From: Agromyces laixinhei
Lineage (GTDB): Bacteria; Actinomycetota; Actinomycetes; Actinomycetales; Microbacteriaceae
Direction of reading: 5' to 3'
Assembly (NCBI RefSeq): GCF_006337065.1
Contig: NZ_CP040872.1
Span: 3,162,001 to 3,226,000, forward strand
Length of the DNA: 64,000 nucleotides
The translations under genes and the position numbers were made by a program. Below the pieces are notes generated by a model. The model was given only the letters and a program-made list of their open reading frames with translations. It did not search any database and was not told the origin of the DNA. Of the stretch, positions 35,710 to 44,686 are shown piece by piece. How positions within the stretch are numbered: the first letter of the stretch is position 1; each line of letters begins with the position of its first letter.

Positions 35710-35743
35710 GTGGCCGGTGAGGATACGCTCCCTCACCGGCCAC
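35710..35743 (-). terminator. Terminator hairpin after the GH101 gene
   Basis: GTGGCCGGTGAGG and CCTCACCGGCCAC form a perfect 13-bp stem with an 8-nt loop, 53 bp after the GH101 stop codon (35796 on the minus strand). Confidence 0.75.
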
Positions 35744-35795
35744 ATCCGGAACTCCCGCTCCGGCAGTCGTCTGCCCTCAGACGACGCCTACCGCA

Positions 35796-38700
35796 TCACG
35801 ACGCGCACACGAGCGTCGCGTCGCCCCAATCGGCGTGATCGTCGCCCGCGTCGTCGGCGTTGCGATCGACGACGAGTTCGAGCAGTTCGACGCCGGAGAC
35901 ATCGACGTCGAGAGCGACGCCCGGGTCGTTCCAGCCGATCACGTCGGTGCGAGTCAGCTCGACGCCATCGCCCTTCACGATGAAGATCACGTCGCCGTTC
36001 TGCTTCGCGTCGTGCGAGTCGTCGAGGCCGACGGTCGCGGTGAATGCCGAGCACGCGCCGCCGGCGAGCACCGTCACGCTCGAGTCGGCATGCGTGCCGA
36101 GACCCTTGTCGAACACCGTGCCGCCGACGGTGAGCGGGAACCCGTCGCCGGCCGCATTCTCGCCGTTGGAGAGGTCGCGCTCGACCGGACCCCACCCGTT
36201 CGTCGACGAGACGAAGGGCAGGTCGCTCACGAACACGGTGCCGGCGGGCGCCACCGGGCCGGTGGGCTCGGTGGGCTCGTCGGAGCACGCGAACTTCGCG
36301 TCGGCCCAGTCGGCGTGGTCGTTGCCGTTGCCGTCGGGCGTGGTGCCCACCACGAGGTCGACGTACAGCGCGCCGGAGATGTCGGCATTGATCGGCACGG
36401 TGGCCGACGTCGCGCCGAGCACCGGCGTGGTGACGATGGTGCGGCCGTCGGCGATCACGCTGAACTGCACCGAGCCGCGCGTGGCCTGCGCGTCATCCAC
36501 GCCGACCTGCGCCGTGAACGCGGTGCAGAAGCCGCCGGTGTAGTAGCGCACGGTGCTCGGCGCGTGCGTGCCGAGGCCCTTCTCGTAGGCAACGCCGTCG
36601 AGCGTGATCGGCGTGCCGTCACCCTCGCCCTGCTCGCCGTTCGACTGGTCGCGCTCGACGGGCCCCCAGCCGTTCGTCGCGCTCACCCACGGATGGTCGC
36701 TCGCGAACACGTCGGCCTGCGGGGCCGTGGGCAGGGTGCGCACATCGACCTCGGTCGAAATGCTGCGCTCGCCGACCGGTTCGGTCGTCGTGGTGTAGCT
36801 CGCGTTCGCTGTGAAGGCGAACTCGCCGTCGGCACTCGCCGGGGCGACCACGTTCCAGTGCGTCACGAGCGACGCGCCCGGTGCGAGTCCGGCCGCGGTC
36901 GCGGCATCCGTCGCCTCGGCAGTCCAGCCCTCCGGCACGTCGAGCGTGACCGCGACATCCGCGATGTCGGCCGGCTCGTCTGAGGTGAAGGTCGTGACGA
37001 ACTCGGCCGGCACACCCTGCTCGATGACGTCGGGCGTGAGGTCGCCGTTCAGCTGGGCGCACGCGGGCACCGCGTCGGATTCGCCGAGGTCTTCGACGAG
37101 CAGGTCGTCGAGGATGACGTCGGCTCCATCGGCGGAGCCGATGCGCTGCAGGCCCACGAACGTGTCGCCGCAGAAGCTCGCGTCGACGGTCTGTTCGAAC
37201 CGGGTGGTCTCGGTGGCCTCGCCGATCGGCTCGGACGAGGTCACCACCGGGTCGGTCGCGCCGTCATAGCCCGCGACCCAGGCGTACTCCCCTGCCTTCG
37301 AGCTCTGGTAGTCGAACGAGACCCGGTACTGGTGGCCCGGCTCGAAGGGAATCGTGTACTCCGAGGTGCGGTAGACCATGCCGGGTCCGCCGCCGGGCGC
37401 GCTGTTCTCCTCATGTGCCATGAGCGACCAGTCGCCGCCCAGCACCATGTCGATCGGCCGGTCGTTCCAGCCCTTCTGGGTGAACGGTTCGTTGCGCTCC
37501 GAGATATGGGTGCGCGGGTCGGTCGAGCCGCCGGCGTCGCCCTTGACGAACGGGCCCCAGCCCTGGTCGACGTCTTCGAAGTCCTCGGCGTAGATCGCGC
37601 CCTCGGGCAGGTCGAGACGGCTCGTCTCGACGACGCGCACGTCATCGATGCGAACGGATGCCTCGCCGGCCTCTGCGCCGATCGTGAGCGTCGGCTTCGC
37701 GCCGCCCCTCGGCACGTCGATCAGCACGCGCAGCCGCTGCATGCCGGTGCCGTGCATCTCATCGGCCGCGACGAAGTTCTCGGCGCCCGACGAGTCGATC
37801 GTCACCGACTGCGAATCGCCCTTCGGCAACTCGACCGAGAGGGTCGTCGGCCGGGTCCTGCCCGGCTCGACCTCGACCCACGCGCTCACCGAGTAGGTGC
37901 CCGGCTTCAGTCGGTCGAGCTTCTGGCTGATCGACGACGCCTCGGTACCGAGGGTCGCTGAGCGGCGTCCGAGGTCGTCGCGCCCCGCGGTCGCACCGCC
38001 GGTGGGGTTCCAAGCGTCGAGTGTGCCGCCGCTGAATCCGGGGTCGTCGATGCCGGTTCCATCGCCGAACTCCGCCTTCTTCGGCAGGTCGCTGCCCGAA
38101 GAGGGGCTCTTGCCGGCCGCGAGCACGTAGGCCTGCGCGGCATCCGCCTCGATCGTCACCTGGCCGTCGACGACCGGAACGTCCGCGACCTTCTCGCGGC
38201 CGGTGTCGGTGAGCGCATAGAGCGACAGTGTGCGGTTCTTCGCGAAGTCGTCGGTGAGGCTCCAGGTGGTGGCTCCGCCGTCGGGGTTGTAGTGGTAGAG
38301 CTTGTCGACCTTCTTGCCCTCCTTCGACGACCACGGCAACAGGTAGGTGCCGCCCTGCAGCACGCTCGCGCCGTCGACCGTGATGTTGCGCTCGGCCGCG
38401 GTCGCGCCGGTGACGCTGACGCCGCCGGTGAGGTCGATCTGTTCCGGCGTCCAGCGCATGATCTCCTCATGCTGCAGGAACTTCGCGGGCAGGTTCGAGA
38501 CCCACACGTTCTGCAGGAACGCGGTGAAGTCGTTCTGGTTGGTCCATCCCTCGAACTCGACCAGGTGCGGCGCGCCGAGCTTGGGGTCGGGGTTCCAGAC
38601 ATCGGCCTGGGTGTTGTTCACGAACCGCAGGATCTGCGAGTTGATGCCCTTGTTGTCGGAGCCGCCGTAGTTCTCGTCGTTCGCCCAGTGCGACCACGTG

Positions 38701-40298
38701 TTGTTCTCGCTGAGCTTGTCTGCCCACTCGGAGCCGACCCGGAAGCCGTGGTCGGTGAGCGAGTCCTGGATCTTCTGGGCGAGCCATCCGTACTGGTAGT
38801 ACACGTCGACGTAGACGAAGTCGAGGTTCTTGTGGGTCGCGTCGGCGAGCTCACCGATGCGCTCGTCGAGCGTGCCCGAGACGATGTCCTCGCGCTGGTC
38901 CATGTAGTACGACTGGTCGAGCCAGTTCCAGCCCTTGGAGTCCTCGTTCGCAAGCGCGTCTGAGAACGACTTCGCCTCGGGGTAGATCTCGGTGGCGTTC
39001 ACATGCACACCGAACGAGGCGTTCCACTTCTCACCCTGTTTCGCGAGGGTGTTGAGATCGTCGAGGCCGCCCGCGCGCTCGTTGAAGTTGTCGCCGAAAT
39101 CGGTGTTCGCCGAGTCGTGGCCCTCGCTCGTGTACCCCTTCAGCATCGCGACCTGGCCGAGACCGTCGGTTGCGAGCGAGACGCGCTTCACGTCGTCGAG
39201 GGTGCGCAGGAACGGATGCGTCGCCTGCGACGCGAAGTTGAACGGAATGTGGGTGACGACGTTGTCGGGCGTCTGGTCGCCCTTGAACGGGGCGACGCGG
39301 ATGTCGCGCATCGCGATCGCGCCGTCCTGCCAGTCGACCGTGCCGTCGTCGTTGGCATCGGGCGTGATGGCGACCTTCACCCACGGCAGCTCTTCTGTTG
39401 TGGTGGCACGGTCGGCCCGCACGAGCCACTGCCCGCTCGAGACTCCGACCTCGACGCCGCCGGCGCCGTCGCTCACGGCCTGCCGGAAGAAGTTGCCCGC
39501 GTCTTTGTTCGCGACTCCGCTCGACGTGTCGTAGAGCGCGTTCGTCGCGAACGCGGCGGCGAGCTGCGAGGTGTTCGCGATGATCGCGTTCGACGCCTGG
39601 GGCTCAGCGTCGAGCGGCGTCTCGGGCGTCACGGGGATGAATGCGTCGCCCGAGACGTTGCGATTCACCGAGAGGTTCGCCGCGGCGACGGATGCTCCGG
39701 CGTCGGCCGATGACACCGTCACGAGGTTCTGCCCGGGGATCTGCAGTGACGTGACGATTGCGCCGGGGTCGGTGATCTTCGTGACCTCGAAGGTCACGAC
39801 GTTGTGCTTGGCCCGCAGCCGCGCCTCGATCACGACGCCCTCGAGGTTCGACGGCGTGATCACGTAGGCGGCGGTCGCCCGACCCGCCCGCTTCGAGGTG
39901 ACGGTCACGGGCTCGTCAGCACCGTTGATGGTGAGGCTCGTGAGCACGTCGGGGTTGCCGCGCAGCGTCGCGTCGGAGTCGCGGTCGGTATAGCCGACGA
40001 CCTGCGGGAAGTCTGCCGAGACGGCGACCTCGAGGTCTCGCGAGACGAGCATGATCTGCCCGTCGGGCGCGGATGCCGCGGCTCCGGTCTGCTCTGCCGA
40101 GGCGGGTGCGGCCGACGCCGGGGCGGCCGACGCGGGGGCCGCCGACGCCGGAGCGGCCGACGCCGGAGCGGCCGACGCGGGCACGGCCGAGATCGGGATC
40201 AGTGCACCGGCCGCGAGCACGCCCGCGAGGCCGATCTTGCCGAATCTGTCGATGAATCCTGGTGAAGAAATGCGTGGCTCCCAGTGCTTCGCCGTCAT
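35796..40298 (-). CDS. Secreted GH101 endo-alpha-N-acetylgalactosaminidase with NPCBM modules
   Basis: This 1500-aa protein has a signal peptide (KIGLAGVLAAGALIPISAVPASA), an Ala/Pro/Ser repeat, an N-terminal beta domain, and a GH101 (beta/alpha)8 core at about residues 300-620. Likely catalytic residues are Asp498 (DFVYVDVYYQYGW, nucleophile) and Glu524 (RVGSEWADKL, acid/base). Galactose-binding-like domains follow (about 730-880 and 890-1060), then a NEW3-like beta-sandwich (VPAEFVTTFTSDEP...) and two C-terminal NPCBM-type carbohydrate-binding modules that share NGWGPVERD and KGLGTHA. GH101 releases Gal-beta1,3-GalNAc from mucin-type O-glycans. No LPxTG or membrane anchor is visible, so it is secreted freely. 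Start 40298 was chosen to precede the signal peptide closely. Confidence 0.9.
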   Translation of the reverse strand: MTAKHWEPRISSPGFIDRFGKIGLAGVLAAGALIPISAVPASAAPASAAPASAAPASAAPASAAPASAEQTGAAASAPDGQIMLVSRDLEVAVSADFPQVVGYTDRDSDATLRGNPDVLTSLTINGADEPVTVTSKRAGRATAAYVITPSNLEGVVIEARLRAKHNVVTFEVTKITDPGAIVTSLQIPGQNLVTVSSADAGASVAAANLSVNRNVSGDAFIPVTPETPLDAEPQASNAIIANTSQLAAAFATNALYDTSSGVANKDAGNFFRQAVSDGAGGVEVGVSSGQWLVRADRATTTEELPWVKVAITPDANDDGTVDWQDGAIAMRDIRVAPFKGDQTPDNVVTHIPFNFASQATHPFLRTLDDVKRVSLATDGLGQVAMLKGYTSEGHDSANTDFGDNFNERAGGLDDLNTLAKQGEKWNASFGVHVNATEIYPEAKSFSDALANEDSKGWNWLDQSYYMDQREDIVSGTLDERIGELADATHKNLDFVYVDVYYQYGWLAQKIQDSLTDHGFRVGSEWADKLSENNTWSHWANDENYGGSDNKGINSQILRFVNNTQADVWNPDPKLGAPHLVEFEGWTNQNDFTAFLQNVWVSNLPAKFLQHEEIMRWTPEQIDLTGGVSVTGATAAERNITVDGASVLQGGTYLLPWSSKEGKKVDKLYHYNPDGGATTWSLTDDFAKNRTLSLYALTDTGREKVADVPVVDGQVTIEADAAQAYVLAAGKSPSSGSDLPKKAEFGDGTGIDDPGFSGGTLDAWNPTGGATAGRDDLGRRSATLGTEASSISQKLDRLKPGTYSVSAWVEVEPGRTRPTTLSVELPKGDSQSVTIDSSGAENFVAADEMHGTGMQRLRVLIDVPRGGAKPTLTIGAEAGEASVRIDDVRVVETSRLDLPEGAIYAEDFEDVDQGWGPFVKGDAGGSTDPRTHISERNEPFTQKGWNDRPIDMVLGGDWSLMAHEENSAPGGGPGMVYRTSEYTIPFEPGHQYRVSFDYQSSKAGEYAWVAGYDGATDPVVTSSEPIGEATETTRFEQTVDASFCGDTFVGLQRIGSADGADVILDDLLVEDLGESDAVPACAQLNGDLTPDVIEQGVPAEFVTTFTSDEPADIADVAVTLDVPEGWTAEATDAATAAGLAPGASLVTHWNVVAPASADGEFAFTANASYTTTTEPVGERSISTEVDVRTLPTAPQADVFASDHPWVSATNGWGPVERDQSNGEQGEGDGTPITLDGVAYEKGLGTHAPSTVRYYTGGFCTAFTAQVGVDDAQATRGSVQFSVIADGRTIVTTPVLGATSATVPINADISGALYVDLVVGTTPDGNGNDHADWADAKFACSDEPTEPTGPVAPAGTVFVSDLPFVSSTNGWGPVERDLSNGENAAGDGFPLTVGGTVFDKGLGTHADSSVTVLAGGACSAFTATVGLDDSHDAKQNGDVIFIVKGDGVELTRTDVIGWNDPGVALDVDVSGVELLELVVDRNADDAGDDHADWGDATLVCAS
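40096..40185 (-). repeat. Six tandem 15-bp repeats (Ala-Pro-Ala-Ser linker) after the GH101 signal peptide
   Basis: Six units of the GCCGACGCCGGAGCG type (plus strand) encode the repeated AAPAS linker directly behind the signal-peptide cleavage site. The period keeps the frame. Confidence 0.85.
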
Positions 40299-40361
40299 CG
40301 ACGGCGTCGTCGCCGCCGGGTGTTCCCGACGGTGAATCGCGCACACTGCCATGACGGCGAT

Positions 40362-40474
40362 GTTTGCGATATCAACAACCAGAATGCGTGACACGGCAGC
40401 CGGATTGCAAGGATTCACGGAATGTTACGGAGCACCGGACGAGAGAGCCTTCGACTGAAAAGTTTGCGTTATCA
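40362..40474. promoter_or_regulatory. Two GTTTGCGWTATCA direct repeats exactly 100 bp apart upstream of GH101
   Basis: GTTTGCGATATCA (40362-40374) and GTTTGCGTTATCA (40462-40474) differ at one base. Both lie in the 255-bp gap between the GH101 gene and the divergent alpha/beta hydrolase. They are candidate binding sites for an unknown regulator. Nothing else is recognised in this gap. Confidence 0.4.
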
Positions 40475-40553
40475 GGGGATACGGCGCGTCGCCACGAACG
40501 GCGGATCGTCTCCCGACGGCGTAGCCTGATCGAGCCAGACGAAGGGACATCCG

Positions 40554-41351
40554 ATGACCGAGTTCGCGACCTCCGCCGACGGCACGCGCATCGCCTACGA
40601 CCGGCAGGGCTCCGGTCCGCCCGTGATCCTCATCGACGGGGCGATGCAGTTCCGTGCATTCGACCCGGCGACGACGCAGATGGCGAAGGAGCTCGCCGGC
40701 CACGGCTTCTCGGTCGTGCACTACGACCGGCGCGGGCGCGGCGAGAGCCCGGCCGAGTCGCCGATCACCCTCGAGCAGACCCTCGATGACCTCCGCGCGC
40801 TCATCTCCGAGGCGACCGAGGGCGCCGACGACGCCGTCGCGCTCTTCGGCGGGTCCTCGGGCGCGGCGATCGCACTCGCGGCCGCGGCATCCGGCATGCC
40901 CGTCTCGAAGCTCGTGCTGTGGGAGACGCCGCTCGGCGACGAACTCGGCACCGACGCGGCGGAGTTCCTCGCCGGCCTGCGCGAGCGCATCGCCTCGCGC
41001 GACGGCGATGCGACCATCGAGTACTACATGAAGGACATGCCGCCCGAGTGGCTCGCGGGTGCGAAGGCGAGCCCGGGCTGGCCGATCATGACGTCGATGG
41101 GGCCGAGTCTCGAGCCCGACGCCGAGGCGCTCGCCTGGACGCAGAGCGCTGCGAGATCGGCGCTCTGGGCCGGGGTCGCGCAACCCACGCTCGTGCTCGT
41201 CGGCGAGCAGACCCTCGACCTCATGCTGACCTCGGCCGACTCACTCGTCGCGAACCTGCCGAACGCTGTACGCTCCGCCGTGCCGGCCTCCGATCACGCG
41301 TGGGAGCCACGGTCGATGGCCCTCACGATCGCGGGTTTCCTCGTCGGCTGA
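40554..41351 (+). CDS. Alpha/beta-hydrolase fold protein
   Basis: The 265-aa protein has VILIDGAMQFRAFD (oxyanion region), VVHYDRRGRGES, the nucleophile elbow LFGGSSGAAIAL and a C-terminal catalytic-type His (PASDHAWEP). It is cytoplasmic (no signal peptide). Substrate unknown. Its start has AAGGGAC upstream. Confidence 0.9.
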   Translation: MTEFATSADGTRIAYDRQGSGPPVILIDGAMQFRAFDPATTQMAKELAGHGFSVVHYDRRGRGESPAESPITLEQTLDDLRALISEATEGADDAVALFGGSSGAAIALAAAASGMPVSKLVLWETPLGDELGTDAAEFLAGLRERIASRDGDATIEYYMKDMPPEWLAGAKASPGWPIMTSMGPSLEPDAEALAWTQSAARSALWAGVAQPTLVLVGEQTLDLMLTSADSLVANLPNAVRSAVPASDHAWEPRSMALTIAGFLVG

Positions 41352-41366
41352 CGGCGTCGCGCATTC

Positions 41367-41642
41367 GGAGTGCCCGGCACTCCGGCGCTCCGGCACTTCG
41401 GCACTTCGGCACTCCGGCACTCCGGCACTCCGGCACTCCGGCACTCCGGCACTCCGGCACTCCGGCACTCCGGCACTCCGGCACTCCGGCACTCCGGCAC
41501 TCCGGCACTTCGGCACTTCGGCACTTCGGCACTTCGGCACTCCGGCACTCCGGCACTCCGGCACTCCGGCACTCCGGCACTCCGGCACTCCGGCACTCCG
41601 GCACTCCGGCACTCCGGCACTCCGGCACCGTGGCCGGAGTGC
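41367..41642. repeat. 31-copy array of the 8-bp unit GGCACTCC framed by hairpins
   Basis: Between 41376 and 41623 the unit GGCACTCC is repeated 31 times without a gap. Unit 2 is GGCGCTCC, and units 3-4 and 17-20 are GGCACTTC. The reverse complement GGAGTGCC stands immediately before the array (41367-41374), and GCCGGAGTGC stands after it (41633-41642). The latter pairs with GCACTCCGGC at 41617-41626 in a 10-bp stem with a 6-nt loop. The array fills the gap between the convergent ends of the alpha/beta hydrolase and GH38 genes. It has no stop in any frame because 8 bp is not a codon multiple, so the open frames across it are artefacts. Confidence 0.95.
41617..41642. terminator. Hairpin GCACTCCGGC-(6)-GCCGGAGTGC at the GH38 end of the array
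   Basis: A perfect 10-bp stem with loop ACCGTG lies 5 bp from the GH38 stop codon. It is the probable original bidirectional terminator from whose left arm the 8-bp array expanded. Confidence 0.6.
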
Positions 41643-41647
41643 GAACC

Positions 41648-44638
41648 TCAGCGCGCGATGCGCAACGTGCGCACCTCGAAGGGGCGCAGTTTCAACTCGC
41701 CGCCCAACCGGGCGTCGTCGAGCGGGTCCTCGATGAGGGTTACTTCTCGCACCTCACGGTGGGCGAAGTTCACCGCGAGCGAGCCGGTGACCCGGCGCCC
41801 GAGCGACTCGTACACACGCACGACCACATCACCCGTACCGTCGTCGGCGAGCTTGACGCCCGACACGACGATGCCATCGCCCTCGACCGACACCAGGGGC
41901 GCGACATCCCGCCCGCCGTGCAGCACGGTGGCCGGCGCGTTGAGTTCGATGCCCGCCCGCGTGGCTTCGGCCGGGCCGGCACCGATGACCATGCCCGTCG
42001 TGATCACGTGACGGCCGTGATCGGTATCGGGGTCGGGGAAGCGCGGGGCGCGCAGGAGCGACAAGCGCACGGTGGTGGTCACCGCATCGCCGTCGACGTC
42101 GCGCGTGGTGTCGTAGCCGTAGATGGAGTCGTTCACGAGGGCGACGCCGAAGTCCGCCTCCCGCACCAGCACGAAGCGGTGCATCGAGGTCTCGAACTTC
42201 GCCGCCTCCCAGCTCGTGTTCGTGTGGGTGACGCGCGACTGGAAGCCGAACTGGGTCTCAGCCTCGGTATGCGCGGCCTGCAGATCGAGCGGGAAGGCGA
42301 GCTTCAGCAGTTTCTCGGTCTCACGCCAGTCGATGTCGTTGACGATCCTCAGCGTCCGCTCGCCGGGTGCCAGCGAGAGTGTCTGCGTGAGCGTCGACTC
42401 CGAGAAGGCGCGCTCGATGACGACCTCGGCCACGCCGTCGACGAGACGCGAGCTGATGCCGACGACCGAGCGCAGATCGGTGACCCGGTTGCGGTAGTAC
42501 CGGTCGATGTCCCAGGCATCCCACATGTTCGGGAAGTCCTGATGCAACTGCAGGAGATTCGCGGCGCTGCCCGCGGCCACCGCCTCGCGCCCTGTGGCAC
42601 GGTCGACCGCGGAAACGATGAGGCCCTCCGCCGAGATCGTCACGCGCACGAGGGAGTTCTCCAGCACGAGGTCGCTGCCGGACACATCCAGAGTGACGGA
42701 ATCGGCGGATGTTGCGGCGGTCGTCGCCCCGAGGGGCGCCGGCCCCGCCACCGAGGCCGGCGAGAACACGAGCGCGCGATCGCCCTCGCCCGCGAGGGAT
42801 CGGCGTGCGGCATCCGAAATCGCCTTCGCCCGCACGATGACGTCGTCGAGCACGGCGACCGCCTCGCGGTGCACCCAGGCGATGGACGTGCCGGGCAGGA
42901 TGTCGTGGAACTCGTGCAGCAGCACCTGCTGCCAGAGCTCGTCGAGCTCGCCCTGCGGGTAGGCGGCGCCGCTGCGCACCGCGTCGGTCGTCGCCCACAG
43001 CTCCGCCTCGATGAGGGCGTGCTCGGCCCACCGGTGGCGCGACTTCGTGCCGTGCTGGCTGGTCAGGGTGCCGCGGTGCAGTTCGAGGTAGAGCTCGCCG
43101 ACCCAGACGGCCGGATGCGTCAGCTCGGCCCTGGCCGCCTCGAAGAAGGCGTCCGGGTGCTCCCATTCGACGCGAGCGCTGCCTTCGAGGTCGTTCATGC
43201 GCTGGGCGCGACCGACCATCTCGCGTGTCGTACCGCCGCCGCCATCGCCCCAGCCGACGGGGGCGATCGAACGGGTCGCGACCCGGTTCTCCTTGAACTG
43301 GCGAGCGGCCTTGGCGACCTCCATACCCGAGAGCTGCGAGTTGTAGGTGTCCATCGGCGGGAAGTGCGTGAACATCTGCGACCCGTCGATGCCCTCCCAC
43401 AGGAAGGTGTGGTGCGGAAAGACGTTCTGCTGGTTCCACGAGATCTTCTGCGTGAAGAACCACTCGAAGCCCGCGCGCCGCATCAACTGCGGCAACGCCG
43501 GCGAGTAGCCGAAGCTGTCGGGGAGCCACACCCCCTTCGAGCGGATGCCGAACTCGCGCTCGAAGAAGCGCTGACCGTACGAGAACTGCCGCACGAGCGA
43601 CTCGCCGGTGGGCATCACCGTGTCGGACTCGACCCACATTCCGCCGAGCGGAAGGAAGCGGCCTTCGGCGATGGCCGAGGTGACCCGCGCGAACACCTCG
43701 GGGCGATGCTCCTTCAGCCACGCGTACTGCTGCGCGCTCGACATGCCGTACTGGAACTCTGGCTGCTCCTCGAGCAGCGCGGTCATCGACGACGAGGTGC
43801 GGGCGACCTTGCGGATGGTCTCGCGCACCGGCCACAACCAGGCCGAGTCGATGTGCGCGTGACCGATGGCCGAGATGCGGTGCGCGCTGGCATCGGCCGG
43901 CGCCTCCAGCACTTCGACGAGCCGTGCACGCGCATCGGGGGCCGTCTCGACGATGCGCTGCAGGTCGAGTTCGTCGAGCGCGTCGTCGAGGGCCTGCAGG
44001 ATCCGCATCCGCCGCGGCGAGGTCGGGGCGAGCTCGGCCTGCAACTCGAAGAGCACCTCGAGGTCGAGGGCCAGTTCGAACACTTCGGGTTCGAAGACCG
44101 CGAGGTCCATCCGGCGTGCGCGGTACAGCCGCTCCTTCGAAGCGGTGAGGATGTCGCCCTCGCGGGTGGGGAGGAAGGGGTGGTAGTCGAGCAGCACCGG
44201 GTTGGATGCCGCCTCGAGGTAGAGCTCGACCGGCTCATCGCCGGCGGCGATCTCGGCGATCGGCAACCACTGGTTGCGCGGGTTGAGGCTCTTCACCGGG
44301 GTTCCGTCGTGGCGGTAGGCGAGCGCCTCGCACTGGAACCCGGTCATGTTCACGTCGAAGCCGAGGTCGATGAGCGCCTCGACCCGGCGGCCGGCCCATT
44401 CCGCGGGCACCCGGCCGCTGAGGCGGAACCAGGTGGTGCCCCACGCCGGGCCCCACGCCTCACCCACCCGCGCCGGCGTGTACTCGAGCGAGAGGCCCTC
44501 GGCCGCGGAGACAGGTTCTCCCGGGAGTTCGTGCGCTTCGACCGTCAGCGGCACGGCCGCCGAGTGGATGGCGGGGCGAATGCGCTCCTCGAGCACTCGC
44601 TTGACGCGGCCGACGGTGAGAGAGGTGTCGTCATGCAT
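41648..44638 (-). CDS. GH38 alpha-mannosidase
   Basis: The 996-aa enzyme has an N-terminal beta domain, then the GH38 catalytic core with zinc-binding AIGHAHIDSAWLWPVRET, the nucleophile in GVWLPDSFGYSPALPQ and FFTQKISWNQQN. The C-terminal beta-sandwich domains follow (ADFGVALVNDSIYGYD). There is no signal peptide, so it is cytoplasmic and acts on imported manno-oligosaccharides released from N-glycans. An ACTAAATCGTTCTAGC palindrome at 44662-44677 lies 24 bp upstream of its start, giving LacI control separate from the transporter genes. Confidence 0.95.
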   Translation of the reverse strand: MHDDTSLTVGRVKRVLEERIRPAIHSAAVPLTVEAHELPGEPVSAAEGLSLEYTPARVGEAWGPAWGTTWFRLSGRVPAEWAGRRVEALIDLGFDVNMTGFQCEALAYRHDGTPVKSLNPRNQWLPIAEIAAGDEPVELYLEAASNPVLLDYHPFLPTREGDILTASKERLYRARRMDLAVFEPEVFELALDLEVLFELQAELAPTSPRRMRILQALDDALDELDLQRIVETAPDARARLVEVLEAPADASAHRISAIGHAHIDSAWLWPVRETIRKVARTSSSMTALLEEQPEFQYGMSSAQQYAWLKEHRPEVFARVTSAIAEGRFLPLGGMWVESDTVMPTGESLVRQFSYGQRFFEREFGIRSKGVWLPDSFGYSPALPQLMRRAGFEWFFTQKISWNQQNVFPHHTFLWEGIDGSQMFTHFPPMDTYNSQLSGMEVAKAARQFKENRVATRSIAPVGWGDGGGGTTREMVGRAQRMNDLEGSARVEWEHPDAFFEAARAELTHPAVWVGELYLELHRGTLTSQHGTKSRHRWAEHALIEAELWATTDAVRSGAAYPQGELDELWQQVLLHEFHDILPGTSIAWVHREAVAVLDDVIVRAKAISDAARRSLAGEGDRALVFSPASVAGPAPLGATTAATSADSVTLDVSGSDLVLENSLVRVTISAEGLIVSAVDRATGREAVAAGSAANLLQLHQDFPNMWDAWDIDRYYRNRVTDLRSVVGISSRLVDGVAEVVIERAFSESTLTQTLSLAPGERTLRIVNDIDWRETEKLLKLAFPLDLQAAHTEAETQFGFQSRVTHTNTSWEAAKFETSMHRFVLVREADFGVALVNDSIYGYDTTRDVDGDAVTTTVRLSLLRAPRFPDPDTDHGRHVITTGMVIGAGPAEATRAGIELNAPATVLHGGRDVAPLVSVEGDGIVVSGVKLADDGTGDVVVRVYESLGRRVTGSLAVNFAHREVREVTLIEDPLDDARLGGELKLRPFEVRTLRIAR

Positions 44639-44661
44639 GGGTCATTCTCCGGGCTCGGGTT

Positions 44662-44677
44662 ACTAAATCGTTCTAGC
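44662..44677. promoter_or_regulatory. LacI-type operator, copy A (upstream of GH38)
   Basis: ACTAAATCGTTCTAGC shares 13 of 16 positions with copies B and C in this locus and is centred on CG, the LacI-family pattern. It lies between the GH20 stop and the GH38 start. Confidence 0.75.
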
Positions 44678-44686
44678 GGGGTGAGT

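Noticed and set aside
41376..41623. CRISPR-like array
   Set aside because: The unit is 8 bp and contiguous, with no spacers, so it is a simple tandem repeat.
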